Below, one piece after another: positions 27,858-36,438 of a DNA stretch of 64,000 bases. Each line of letters starts with the position of its first letter. Positions within the stretch are counted from its first letter, which is position 1. This stretch comes from Haloplanus natans DSM 17983. Its GTDB lineage: Archaea; Halobacteriota; Halobacteria; Halobacteriales; Haloferacaceae. A program made the translations under genes and the position numbers. Where the stretch lies: assembly GCF_000427685.1 (NCBI RefSeq), contig NZ_ATYM01000003.1, forward strand, positions 310,001-374,000, in the 5' to 3' direction. Under the pieces are notes generated by a model. The model had not been told where the DNA came from, did not search any database, and saw only the letters and a program-made list of their open reading frames with translations.

Positions 27858-29831
27858 ATGAGTTATTCACTGACTAACGGCGAGCAGCCAGATGCGACTG
27901 CCGAACCCATCCATGTCCTGTTAGTTGACGATGACGCCCAGTGGGCCAAACTTCTCGCCACCGATATTGAACGCGAGGCCGACAGTATCGATGTTACCGT
28001 CACCACAACTGCTCGTGAGTGTCTGGAGACGTTCCAGGACCGCGACGACATCGACTGTCTCATCTCTGACTACCAGATGCCCGGCCAGACAGGCATCGAC
28101 TTACTCGAACAAATCCGTGAGCATCACCCGCAGCTTCCCTTCCTATTGGTGACCAGTCAAGGGAGTGAGACTGTCGCTGCCCGCGCAATTGAGGCTGGCG
28201 TCTCCGACTACCTCGTCAAGGAGTTCGGCGACGAGCAGGTGACAAAATTTGTCGACAAGATCAGACGGGCTGTCACCCACTATCGACTCCAGGATGCTCT
28301 CGAAGAAAGCGAGCAACGCTACCGAACGGTGACCGAACAGAGTCGGGACGCTATCGCAATCCTTCGCTATGAGCAGTTACTGTTCTGCAACGAGCGACTG
28401 GTAGAATTGACTGGCCAAGACCATGAGGATCTCACAGACGAATCGATTGTCGAAACAAGCATCTACGCTGCCGACCGGACGCAGGTCAGAGACGTACTCG
28501 ACAGTTGGTATGCAACAGACGAGCAGTCACAACTCCATGAGACACGAATCGAACGCCCAGATGGAACGATTCGACACTGTGAGTACACTGGCCGCCAACT
28601 TGACTACCAAGGTGAACCAGCAACACTCGTCTCAATCCGAGATGTAACAGAGCGCAAACAGCGTGAACGGGAACTGCAGTGGGAACGCGACCTCAACCGA
28701 ACAATACAGGAAACACTGGTCGAATCACGAACCCGCGAACGACTTGAACAGGATGTGACTGACCAGTTACAGCGCCATGGATACGCCTTGGCGTGGGTCG
28801 CTGAACGAGACAGCGATGTCGTGGTTCCCCGGACTGTGGGCGGTGATAGACGGTATATTGAGGCAATCGACCGAGGTATTGAAGACTGTGGGATGAACTC
28901 TGAACCGGCAGTCTGGGCGATAAAAACCGGTGAGACACGGTTTCTGCAGAACTTTGACGACCGCCCCGCGACTGACTGGGCCGAGATCGCCTCCGGATAC
29001 AATTACCGAAGCGGCGCAGCCCTCCCGCTGGTGTACGACAATATCTCCTACGGGGTACTGGCAGTGTATCACGATCAGAGTGGTCGGTTCGATGCCACTG
29101 AGCAGCGACTGCTCGAAGAGCTAGCAGATACAATCGCGTTTGCGATCCATAGTCAGGAAACACAGGGAGCACTCGCTTCAGACCAGACGGTCGAGGTCAC
29201 TATCCAACTGCAGATGGGATACTATCTCATCGATTTGGCACGCGATGGCGTCTTTGACGCCGAGGCGAGAGTTTCGGGAACCGTATTGGTCGATGAAAAT
29301 ACTGTTATCCAGTACCTCGAAGTTGACGGTGATCCAGAGGACGGTATTCAGGATGCACTCGCTACACATCCGGATATCCAGGATGTGTCACCCATATCTG
29401 AGGAACCACAGGATCGGTTGGAAGTAACTGTGAGTGGCCAGCCCCCGGAAGCGCGACTAGCCTCCCAGGGCGTTGTGGTGAACACAACGTCTGTCAAGAC
29501 GAACGGGGCAACAATCACCTTCGAACTACAGAACAAAAATGACGTTCGTTCGACCGTCCAACCGCTAGAAGACAGGTTCGGGACAGTCACTGTTCAGTCA
29601 ATCATTGAACGCGAACAACAGGCTGACAACAGTCGGCGACAGGTGGGAACAAACACACTCACTGAGAAACAGCTGGCAGCACTCAAAGCAGCCTACTATC
29701 ACGATTACTTCAACCAACCCCGCGGGAGTTCTGCCACTGCTATCGCCGAGTCCCTGGATATTAGTCACTCTACATTTCTCCGGCACCTCCGAGCTGCCCA
29801 AGGCAAACTGTTTAGCGCAAAATTCGGGTAA
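27858..29831 (+). CDS. Bat-like sensor-regulator (REC-PAS-GAF-HTH)
   Basis: 657 residues of the bacterio-opsin-activator type. Order: receiver domain (HVLLVDDDAQW at about 20-30, phospho-acceptor Asp in CLISDYQMPG near 73, Lys in YLVKEFG), PAS domain (about 150-270, ending ATLVSIRDVTERKQ), GAF domain (about 280-435), the Bat-specific beta domain (about 450-590), and a C-terminal HTH_10 (LTEKQLAALKAAYYHDYFN, then ATAIAESLDISHSTFLRHLR). Probably a cytoplasmic DNA-binding regulator taking a phosphate signal and a PAS/GAF ligand. It lies just after the IS6 element and before the membrane kinase at 29931, its likely partner within the ISH6-bounded unit. Confidence 0.88.
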   Translation: MSYSLTNGEQPDATAEPIHVLLVDDDAQWAKLLATDIEREADSIDVTVTTTARECLETFQDRDDIDCLISDYQMPGQTGIDLLEQIREHHPQLPFLLVTSQGSETVAARAIEAGVSDYLVKEFGDEQVTKFVDKIRRAVTHYRLQDALEESEQRYRTVTEQSRDAIAILRYEQLLFCNERLVELTGQDHEDLTDESIVETSIYAADRTQVRDVLDSWYATDEQSQLHETRIERPDGTIRHCEYTGRQLDYQGEPATLVSIRDVTERKQRERELQWERDLNRTIQETLVESRTRERLEQDVTDQLQRHGYALAWVAERDSDVVVPRTVGGDRRYIEAIDRGIEDCGMNSEPAVWAIKTGETRFLQNFDDRPATDWAEIASGYNYRSGAALPLVYDNISYGVLAVYHDQSGRFDATEQRLLEELADTIAFAIHSQETQGALASDQTVEVTIQLQMGYYLIDLARDGVFDAEARVSGTVLVDENTVIQYLEVDGDPEDGIQDALATHPDIQDVSPISEEPQDRLEVTVSGQPPEARLASQGVVVNTTSVKTNGATITFELQNKNDVRSTVQPLEDRFGTVTVQSIIEREQQADNSRRQVGTNTLTEKQLAALKAAYYHDYFNQPRGSSATAIAESLDISHSTFLRHLRAAQGKLFSAKFG

Positions 29832-29930
29832 AATACAAATTTGGAATTTGTTGAAATAAGATGTGCTACCATGTTATAAATCGCATAAAATAAGAGGATA
29901 TTTACATCGTCCCACAACCACACTACAATA

Positions 29931-32093
29931 ATGGGGGCGAGCATAGCAGGATCGTGGATTATCTTTGGATACACCGCTATCCACGTTATTAGCGTCGGGC
30001 TAACGCTTGGTTTGGCAGTGTATACTGCTCGCAACTACTGGACCAAACAACTCGGTCGGGTATTTACTGCGTTGCTTGCGGCGGCAACTATCTGGGCTGC
30101 TGGATCACTGGTCCGATTATTCGTCTCGGATATCGATATCTTCGTCGCCATTACTGCGTTCAAATACATCGGCATTACCGGGACCCCGGTGGTGTTTGTC
30201 CTGTTCGCCCTACTCTACGATGGGAAATCACAGTGGGTCACACGGCCCGTCATCGTCGCTCTGTCTGTGCTACCCGTACTTACTGTTCTGGTCGTTGTGA
30301 CAACACAAATGCATGGCTTGTTCTACAGTGGCTATACGACAACAACGGTAGACGGGGTTGCTATTTTTTCTATAGAGGCTGTTGGACCGTGGTATTGGCT
30401 GTTTGCCATCTTCAGCTGGACACTGATGACCGTTGGGTCAGGCCTGCTTATTCACGCTGGTCTCAAGCGTTCCAAGCCCTACCGGCTACAGTTGCTCGTC
30501 CTCCTGCCTGCTATTGGGATTTCGTGGACCACTAACATCCTCTACGTGGTCTGGAGTTGGCCACATCCTGCTCTCGATCCGACCCCAATCGGATTCGCTG
30601 CAACCAGTCTCCTGCTTGGATACGGGCTGTTTTCCACACAACTTGTCGATATATCCCCCACTGCGCGATCACTGGTGTTTGAGGTAACCGACAACCCAGT
30701 ACTCGTTGTGAATCAAACCGACCGTATCGTCGATGCCAACGATGCGGCCCAACCGCTGTTGTCGGATGATGATATAGTCGGAAACGAACTGACACAAGCT
30801 CTCATTGGCGATCTCGCCGAACAAATTGCGTCCGATTCAGACACTGTCGAAATTGCCACGGGCCAAAGATTGCGCCACTATCGGTATCGAGAGCGATCTG
30901 ACCCGGACAAACTGGATGGACGAGTGCTCATTTTCACCGAAATTACTAAGTTGCAAAACACGCAGGAAGCCACAGAACAGGCCCATGAACAACTTCGTCA
31001 GATCATCGATCTTGTCCCCGACCCACTCTATGTGAAGACACTGGACGATGAGGTACTCCTCTCCAATGCGGCGAATGCCGAGTTACACGGATTGATACCG
31101 GAAACAATGGAAGGAACACGCGAAGAAACAATCGAGTCAGATGTCGAAAATATTGAAAACTTCGATAAATATCAGCAGCGAGAAATTGAGGTGATCGAAA
31201 CCGGCAACCCCTTGACCCATGAAGAGACCCTCGTTGGTCCCAACGGTAACAAACACACGTTCCGAACAACGAGAATTCCATTTAAAACTGCACGAAAAGC
31301 CGAAGACGCGGTTCTGGGCTACGCCCGTGACATAACCGAGATTAAAGAATACGAGCGGGAGCTTGAAGAGGCCAAGCAAAACCTCGAAGAATCACACGAG
31401 CAGATCGAACAGACAAATGAAGAATTAGAGACGCTCAACCGGATTCTCCGTCATGATATCCGTAATGACGTGGTGGTCATGTCCCGGCTGGGAGCAGAAC
31501 TCGAACAACACGTCGACAAAGATGGAGCGGAACTGTTAGAGCAATTGTTGGACCGTGGTGAACACATCAGGAATCTCACGACAGGGCTCCGGGATCTGAT
31601 GCGGACAGTGCTTGATGAGACCTGCGACCTGAGACCGGTGCGACTCGATGCAACTCTTGAATCTGAGGTCAGAGACATCACTCGGAGTTACGAAGATGCC
31701 GTTGTCACCATAGAAGATGTTCCCCGTGTACACGTCCAGGCAAATCAGATGCTGTCATCGGTCTTCCGGAATCTTCTCGAAAACGCCATACTACATAATG
31801 ATAGTGAGATCCCCGAGGTAACTGTGTCGGCACAGGAGCGAACAGACCGAGTTGAGGTCCGGATCAGTGACAACGGCCCGGGTGTGCCTGAAGACATCAG
31901 AGAAGATATCTTCGGAAAGGGTGAGAAGGGACTTGATAGCAAGGGGACGGGAATTGGACTCTATCTCGTCACTCAACTGCTGGATGACTACGGTGGCGAG
32001 GCCTGGATTGAAGACAACGATCCCACTGGGGCTACTTTTGTTGTTGAACTACTCCAGGAGTCGCCGACGGAACGACACTCGGTTGAGGTGTGA
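29931..32093 (+). CDS. 7TM-PAS-PAS histidine kinase
   Basis: 720 residues. The first 230 hold about seven membrane helices (for example IIFGYTAIHVISVGLTLGLAV and FVLFALLYDGKS), the N-terminal 7TM sensor of archaeal kinases. Two PAS domains (about 240-330 and 345-460), a coiled coil rich in Glu and Gln, a dimerisation helix with the phospho-acceptor His in RILRHDIRNDVVV (near residue 505) and an HATPase_c domain follow (N box FRNLLENAILHN, G1 ISDNGPGVPED, G2 GTGIGLYLV). All kinase motifs are intact. The start lies 99 bp after the Bat-like gene in an AT-rich gap with its own likely promoter. Signal unknown; the Bat-like protein or the downstream truncated receiver are candidate partners. Confidence 0.88.
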   Translation: MGASIAGSWIIFGYTAIHVISVGLTLGLAVYTARNYWTKQLGRVFTALLAAATIWAAGSLVRLFVSDIDIFVAITAFKYIGITGTPVVFVLFALLYDGKSQWVTRPVIVALSVLPVLTVLVVVTTQMHGLFYSGYTTTTVDGVAIFSIEAVGPWYWLFAIFSWTLMTVGSGLLIHAGLKRSKPYRLQLLVLLPAIGISWTTNILYVVWSWPHPALDPTPIGFAATSLLLGYGLFSTQLVDISPTARSLVFEVTDNPVLVVNQTDRIVDANDAAQPLLSDDDIVGNELTQALIGDLAEQIASDSDTVEIATGQRLRHYRYRERSDPDKLDGRVLIFTEITKLQNTQEATEQAHEQLRQIIDLVPDPLYVKTLDDEVLLSNAANAELHGLIPETMEGTREETIESDVENIENFDKYQQREIEVIETGNPLTHEETLVGPNGNKHTFRTTRIPFKTARKAEDAVLGYARDITEIKEYERELEEAKQNLEESHEQIEQTNEELETLNRILRHDIRNDVVVMSRLGAELEQHVDKDGAELLEQLLDRGEHIRNLTTGLRDLMRTVLDETCDLRPVRLDATLESEVRDITRSYEDAVVTIEDVPRVHVQANQMLSSVFRNLLENAILHNDSEIPEVTVSAQERTDRVEVRISDNGPGVPEDIREDIFGKGEKGLDSKGTGIGLYLVTQLLDDYGGEAWIEDNDPTGATFVVELLQESPTERHSVEV

Positions 32094-32176
32094 TTCAGTG
32101 CTGTGCGACAACAGATGGGCACATGTGCATACCGAAACTAAGTGGATATGGTACAATAGTATGACCCATTCAGCGG

Positions 32177-32199
32177 TTACACCAAGACATACGGTGTAA
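32177..32199. promoter_or_regulatory. short dyad TTACACC / GGTGTAA
   Basis: Perfect 7-bp arms with a 9-base spacer, about 90 bp upstream of the response-regulator gene. It could be an operator, or a terminator stem for the kinase gene, although no T-run follows. Confidence 0.3.
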
Positions 32200-32289
32200 T
32201 CAAGCTGTACAAACCGAAGATATGCTAGGAGACAACAACGGAACGGTCACCAGAACCGACACACAGGGAGCTCTGTTGAGTGAGAGGGA

Positions 32290-32934
32290 ATGATCTATCA
32301 TCAGCGGTCACCAATCCGTGTTCTCCACGTGGACGATACCCCACGACTCGTCGAAACGGGCAGGCGACAGTTAGAGCAGTACGATGACCGGATTGAAGTC
32401 GACTCCGCACAAAGTGCGGCCGAGGCGCTGAAGCAGCTTGCTGATGAGCAAATAGACTGTCTCATCTCGGATTACTCGATGCCCGGGACAAATGGGGTCG
32501 AATTTCTGCAGACCGTCCGCGAAGAGTGGCCAACATTACCGTTCATCCTCTATACAAGTAGTCAATCTGAAACGATGATAACTGAGGCACTCGCGGCGGG
32601 GATGACCGATTACGTCCAAAAGCGGGGTGGAACGGCGAATCTGAAGGTTCTTGGACACAAAATCGTGAGCGCAGTCGAAGCGCGGCGGCTTTCGCAAACC
32701 CAAAAACAGCTCCTCAGCGGAATAGAAGCAATCGATGTTGGTGTCGGTATCCTCAACAAACACGATCAGGTTGTCTACGCGAACAATTCCTTTCTCAAGT
32801 ATCTTGAGGCCGACGAACAGGGGCTCCGAGGGACACAACTAGCACTACTTCTGGGGTTTAGGCTGGAAACAAGGAGATCTGGGCAGAAACATCGACGAGG
32901 CCGGCGCAACTCGTCGCGATCTGCTCCGGTTTGA
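32290..32934 (+). pseudogene. response regulator-PAS gene cut short at the ISH6 end
   Basis: A receiver domain (IRVLHVDDTPRLVE, phospho-acceptor Asp in CLISDYSMPGTNG, Lys in YVQKRGG) is followed by the first part of a PAS domain (GIEAIDVGVGILNKHDQVVY). Genuine sequence stops at about 32842 (GLRGTQL). Beyond it the frame runs into the left end of the IS701-like element and ends at 32934 with a basic tail of no family meaning. With the IS701-like element removed the gene would abut the solo ISH6 end, so the truncation came first. Relatives continue into more PAS and kinase domains. The receiver could still work. Confidence 0.75.
32839..32842. repeat. CTAG target duplication, left
   Basis: CTAG directly precedes the left end of the IS701-like element; the same four bases follow its right end at 34611-34614. 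It fits the YTAR duplications known for IS701-type elements. Confidence 0.75.
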
Positions 32935-34610
32935 CGAAACTTCAACTCAGATTCGACGCTCCAACTCTCGTTTGAGAGTAACGTGTGCTTCAGGCGGAAA
33001 AACTGGAGGAGAGTGCCACATAGAACCGACGTGTGAGCAGTGCTGCCGCTCACAAGCGGCAGGCACTGCGTTGGCTGCCAGTTTACAGATCAGGGATACG
33101 CCAGTCAGTGAATCCCTGTAACATCTCCTCAGCTGCGTCGGTTGCCGTCTGCCGGTCGAAGTTCAGGTTCTCCATCAGTTGCTGGATCGCCGCTTCGCGG
33201 ACGATCCGCTGCATTACGTCCTTGAAGGACGGTAGGTTGTGTTCAGTCTCCAGACGATGAGTTGCAATGAACGCATGAGCTAACATCACAACCGCAAGAT
33301 GGCGATGGAATCCATCCCAACTTCGTCCTTGGAATTCATCAGCTCCAAGGTGCTGTTTGATATCTTGGTGGAACCGTTCAATGGACCACCGCAGGTGCGT
33401 CCATTGAACCAGTTCTTCGAGCGAAGACTCGTCGAGATCCCAGCAAATCCATGCCTTGAGACTCACCGTTGAGTCATCCTCGTCCTCATCAGTTTTCTCA
33501 ATCAGCAACCAACCGGTTTCTTCGCCAACTTCACAGTCAGCCCTATCGGTAACAACACGTACACGCGTGCGGTAGAACTCTCCGCTCAGCGTTTCTTTCG
33601 TCCCTTTTGCCCAGTCGATGTGTTCCCATTCCAGATCAGTTTCGTTGTCTTCGACCTTGTGAGCGAGATCTTCTGGAGAGAAGATCTCCCCGTCTTCTGA
33701 AATCTCCCAGCGAGTCTCATCGGGATCACCTGATCCCGATTCAGACTCTTCCTCCAGTGGTGTCTCTTCGTCAACGACTGGAAACTTCGATGGGACAAGT
33801 TCCAGCGCGTAGGGACTATCCTGGCTCCGTAGTCTGTGGCGGAGTTTGGGTGATTTGCCGAAATTGCTGTCACCGAGAACACAGCCGAAGTCGAGGCCGC
33901 TGTTAGCGGCCTCTTCGACCAGATCACCGCCGATTTCGTGTTTTGATTGGTACTCAAGATCCTCAGGAATTCCAGCGTTTTCCCGCCGTTGAGCGTACTG
34001 TTGCTGTTGTTGGCTGCTGTCGTAGACGGATGAATCGTCTCCAATCCACTTTTTGGGCGTGAACAGTCGCATTCCAAGTGGCCAACTGACTTGATCTGCG
34101 TTGCGGTGCTGTCCTGGTGAGGCGAGAGTGAGGTTAACGGTCACTTGGCAGTTATCCATTTTCCCGGTTGCACCGCACCATTGATGGCCAACACCGACGC
34201 TGTCGTGTCCTTGTTTGGGGATTCCCATCCCGTCAAGAATAAGCACAGAGGCGGCTCCCTGAGCCGCCTCGGGCACTGTTTGTCGGAGTTGATCCTCGAC
34301 GTTTTCGTACTCCCAGGCGCTCTCCCGGACGAACCGTTCGAGTTTCTCTTGTTTGAGGTCTACCATGCTTGCGATTCCTGCGACTGATTTGTTGCTCCCT
34401 GGCCGGATAAGACCGCGAAAATACTGTGCTCCACGCTGCCATGTCGTCTCCCAATTCGGCCACGAAGAGCCGTCGGCTCTCGTGGCGAAACAGGCTTGAT
34501 ACTTTCTGAGAAACCCTGCCGCATCTCCGTGGTCGTGCGCAAGTTCTTTCATCGCTCTGTTTCTTCAGCCGAGATTATCAGCTTGCCGGATTAACCCCCA
34601 GAAGTAGTGC
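32843..34610 (-). mobile_element. IS701-like insertion sequence
   Basis: 1768 bp. Left end cactacttctggggtttagg and reversed right end CACTACTTCTGGGGGTTAAT share 17 of the first 18 bases; similarity continues for about 8 more. The element is flanked by CTAG on both sides. The target CTAG is the one inside the ISH6 terminal repeat, so this element landed in the right end of the 18.5-kb unit. Confidence 0.88.
33083..34552 (-). CDS. IS701-like DDE transposase
   Basis: 489 residues of the IS701/IS4-type DDE superfamily endonucleases. The N-terminus (HGDAAGFLRKYQACFATRAD) is followed by YFRGLIRPGSNKSVAGIASM, typical of the group. Catalytic candidates are Asp in SVLILDGMGIPKQG, Asp in FGCVLGDSNFGKSP and Glu in HLRWSIERFHQDIKQHLGAD (the Y/H-x-x-R-W-x-IE-x-F signature). 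It is uninterrupted and inside good inverted ends. The start ATG is 58 bp inside the right end. Confidence 0.88.
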   Translation of the reverse strand: MKELAHDHGDAAGFLRKYQACFATRADGSSWPNWETTWQRGAQYFRGLIRPGSNKSVAGIASMVDLKQEKLERFVRESAWEYENVEDQLRQTVPEAAQGAASVLILDGMGIPKQGHDSVGVGHQWCGATGKMDNCQVTVNLTLASPGQHRNADQVSWPLGMRLFTPKKWIGDDSSVYDSSQQQQQYAQRRENAGIPEDLEYQSKHEIGGDLVEEAANSGLDFGCVLGDSNFGKSPKLRHRLRSQDSPYALELVPSKFPVVDEETPLEEESESGSGDPDETRWEISEDGEIFSPEDLAHKVEDNETDLEWEHIDWAKGTKETLSGEFYRTRVRVVTDRADCEVGEETGWLLIEKTDEDEDDSTVSLKAWICWDLDESSLEELVQWTHLRWSIERFHQDIKQHLGADEFQGRSWDGFHRHLAVVMLAHAFIATHRLETEHNLPSFKDVMQRIVREAAIQQLMENLNFDRQTATDAAEEMLQGFTDWRIPDL

Positions 34611-34633
34611 TAGAGGACTTTGCGACACGACCG
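34611..34633. repeat. solo ISH6 right terminal repeat
   Basis: 23 bp identical to the right end of the ISH6 copy at 17558-17580, with no ISH6 body attached. Its first four bases also serve as the CTAG duplication of the IS701-like element. Confidence 0.9.
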
Positions 34634-34641
34634 AATAGTTA
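34634..34641. repeat. target-site duplication (right), GAATAGTT
   Basis: Identical to 16124-16131 and directly adjacent to the solo ISH6 end. Joining the two flanks gives the likely pre-insertion site, about 20 bp after the HEPN gene. Confidence 0.85.
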
Positions 34642-34745
34642 CCAACGGCAAGTTTTAGCTGTTCAGATGTGATCAACTGATGCCTGGGATCAAAAGTGGG
34701 ATATCAGTGCTCATAGAGTAATCCACGCAACCGAGAACTGAATCT

Positions 34746-34769
34746 GCGCCCTGTATTCAGCACGGTCAC
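34746..34769. repeat. IS-end-like scar (reversed)
   Basis: gccctgtattcagcacggtc is the reverse complement of the cttgctgaatacagggc motif at 37564-37580. It lies in the gap downstream of the DUF932-like gene. Confidence 0.35.
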
Positions 34770-34811
34770 CGAAACGTATCACTGAGTGATAGTTCGATAG
34801 GATGCTCAAAA

Positions 34812-36308
34812 TCAGATGTCGTCCAGCTGCTGCTGGATTTGATCGTGGAGTCGCTGAGCCTCCCGGTCCGAGAGAGCGGCCTCGGTGTCGACGTCGATGC
34901 CCGGGATCTCGACGATGTCCTCGAGGGCGTCGCTCAACGTCTGCTGGCCCTCTGCGAGGACCCGTTCGCCCGCGTCTTCGACCTGCCTGTCGTGCTCCTG
35001 CATGGCCAGTTGGATCATCATCGCCGGCGTCCGGAGCAATTCGCCAGCCACCTCGAGATACTCTTGGTATGTGTTCGAGGCCCACGACCCGGTGTACTCC
35101 TCCAGCAGCGCAATTAGCAACGACAGCTGGAGATTGAACACCGTCGGTCGGGACGTGGGATCGGCGAGGCTGGTCGCCCGCTCAGCCGCGACAGCGGCGT
35201 ACGTGTCGGCGATGCCCCAGTACCGGTAGCAGTCGGTAGCCGAGAACGGAAGCACCTCGAAATCGTAGGTGATCGCACGGGCTCGCCGGAGTGTTTCGTC
35301 GACATCGACCAGTCGCGTCTCGACGTCGTCGTAGATCGACGCCCACCACTCGCTGATGGGCACCCGATCGTTCGCGCGCTCGTGATCGGCGTTGGTCGCC
35401 TGTCCGTAGTGCCGGCGGGTGTACCGCTGACCCGTATCCGGAACGATCGTTTCGCTATCCGGGAAGTACAGGATCGGCTTCGCCCACAGCGTCTGGGTTC
35501 CCCGGAAGTCATACCCCGTCTCGAAGCCGCCGTACACGACCAAATCACCGTCTGAATCCGCCGTTTCGGCCTTCCGAACGCGACCGCTCCTGAGGGCGTC
35601 GATATCGTTCTCGTCGTCGATATCGACTGCCTCCTCAGGCGGGCTGACGACCTGCTTGAGGCCGGGACAGACGACGAACAGCTTGAGCAGCCCGCCCCAG
35701 TCGCGGTAGCTCAGACAGCCGAATGCCCCGGTTTCACCCCGTCCCCGGAGTGCAGTGATGATTGGCTGGTAGGCTTCTTGCGGATTGATGATCGAGTAGC
35801 GATCGGAGGCGATCTGCCAGCGGAACCGAACGTCATAGCCCAGCGCACACAGCGCCTTCCGGCGCCGGTCGACGATGTCTTGATGATCCTCGATGGGGAC
35901 GATCAGCTCGGCGTCGGTCCGGGCGGCTAGCTCGTCCAGCGAACGTTCGGCCGTCTGTTCGAGCGCATCCGTATCGAGCCCGTGAACCGACTCGATAGCG
36001 GTGACGTCGACGGCGCCGTCGGCTTCAACGAACTCGTTGGTCGCCCAGAGTTCCCCGGAACTGGCTCGTGGCAGCACCGCGATGGCCTGCTCAAGTGCCG
36101 TCACGCTGTCGTCTCCACACCAGGCTTCCGGTGAACGCTCGTCGTTTCCGGGAACTGCCTCCGCATCGCCGTCGGTGAGTCCGGCGAACCGGAGTGTGTA
36201 TTCTTCGGCGATGAGCGCCGGCACGTGGGCGTGGTCGGCTGCTGGAGTGCCGTCGTTCGTCGAGTCGGTGCTCCGTTCGCGTCGCTGCGTGTGCTGGTCA
36301 GTAGCCAT
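34812..36308 (-). CDS. DUF932-like plasmid protein
   Basis: 498 residues from the ATG at 36308 (MATDQHTQRRERSTD); the frame is open further upstream to 36578, but that part is low-quality and overlaps the divergent gene. The central part (YDVRFRWQIASDRYSIINPQ, EAYQPIITALRG, then GAFGCLSYRDWGGLLKLFVV) resembles the DUF932 family found on plasmids and phages. The C-terminal half is helical with an acidic end. Known members are of unknown function and often neighbour replication or partition genes. It opens the plasmid-like part of the window, just right of the ISH6-bounded unit. Family assignment is tentative. Confidence 0.6.
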   Translation of the reverse strand: MATDQHTQRRERSTDSTNDGTPAADHAHVPALIAEEYTLRFAGLTDGDAEAVPGNDERSPEAWCGDDSVTALEQAIAVLPRASSGELWATNEFVEADGAVDVTAIESVHGLDTDALEQTAERSLDELAARTDAELIVPIEDHQDIVDRRRKALCALGYDVRFRWQIASDRYSIINPQEAYQPIITALRGRGETGAFGCLSYRDWGGLLKLFVVCPGLKQVVSPPEEAVDIDDENDIDALRSGRVRKAETADSDGDLVVYGGFETGYDFRGTQTLWAKPILYFPDSETIVPDTGQRYTRRHYGQATNADHERANDRVPISEWWASIYDDVETRLVDVDETLRRARAITYDFEVLPFSATDCYRYWGIADTYAAVAAERATSLADPTSRPTVFNLQLSLLIALLEEYTGSWASNTYQEYLEVAGELLRTPAMMIQLAMQEHDRQVEDAGERVLAEGQQTLSDALEDIVEIPGIDVDTEAALSDREAQRLHDQIQQQLDDI

Positions 36309-36438
36309 GTTTGAGTGTGGGCGAAGAGCGTTCGGCACCGCAGGCGACAGCCGGGATGACCACTCGACTGCTCTCGAACGCTTCATGCTCCTGTCGAAGA
36401 GAAATTCGAAGGATGGTTGCTCGGCCAACCACCTCTGG

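Larger units (their letters stand above)
16132..34633. mobile_element. ISH6-bounded 18.5-kb composite unit
   Basis: The left boundary is a complete ISH6 (16132-17580). The right boundary is a solo ISH6 right end (34611-34633, ctagaggactttgcgacacg plus acc). The outer flanks are the perfect 8-bp repeat GAATAGTT on both sides, while the inner flank of the left ISH6 (aattaatt, 17581-17588) does not match. So the outer two ends behaved as one transposition unit, or ISH6-mediated integration was followed by loss of most of the right copy. Cargo: surface protein, IS6, Bat-like regulator, 7TM kinase, truncated response regulator and a later IS701-like insertion. Confidence 0.75.

Noticed and set aside
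33030-33080. Left end of the IS701-like element at the gcggcaggcactg sequence
   Set aside because: A far better inverted match and CTAG flank are at 32843, so the element includes the 240 bp downstream of the transposase stop.
36001-36438. 5' extension of the histidine kinase at 36439
   Set aside because: It is antisense to the DUF932-like gene and rich in Ser/Arg, typical of a shadow frame.
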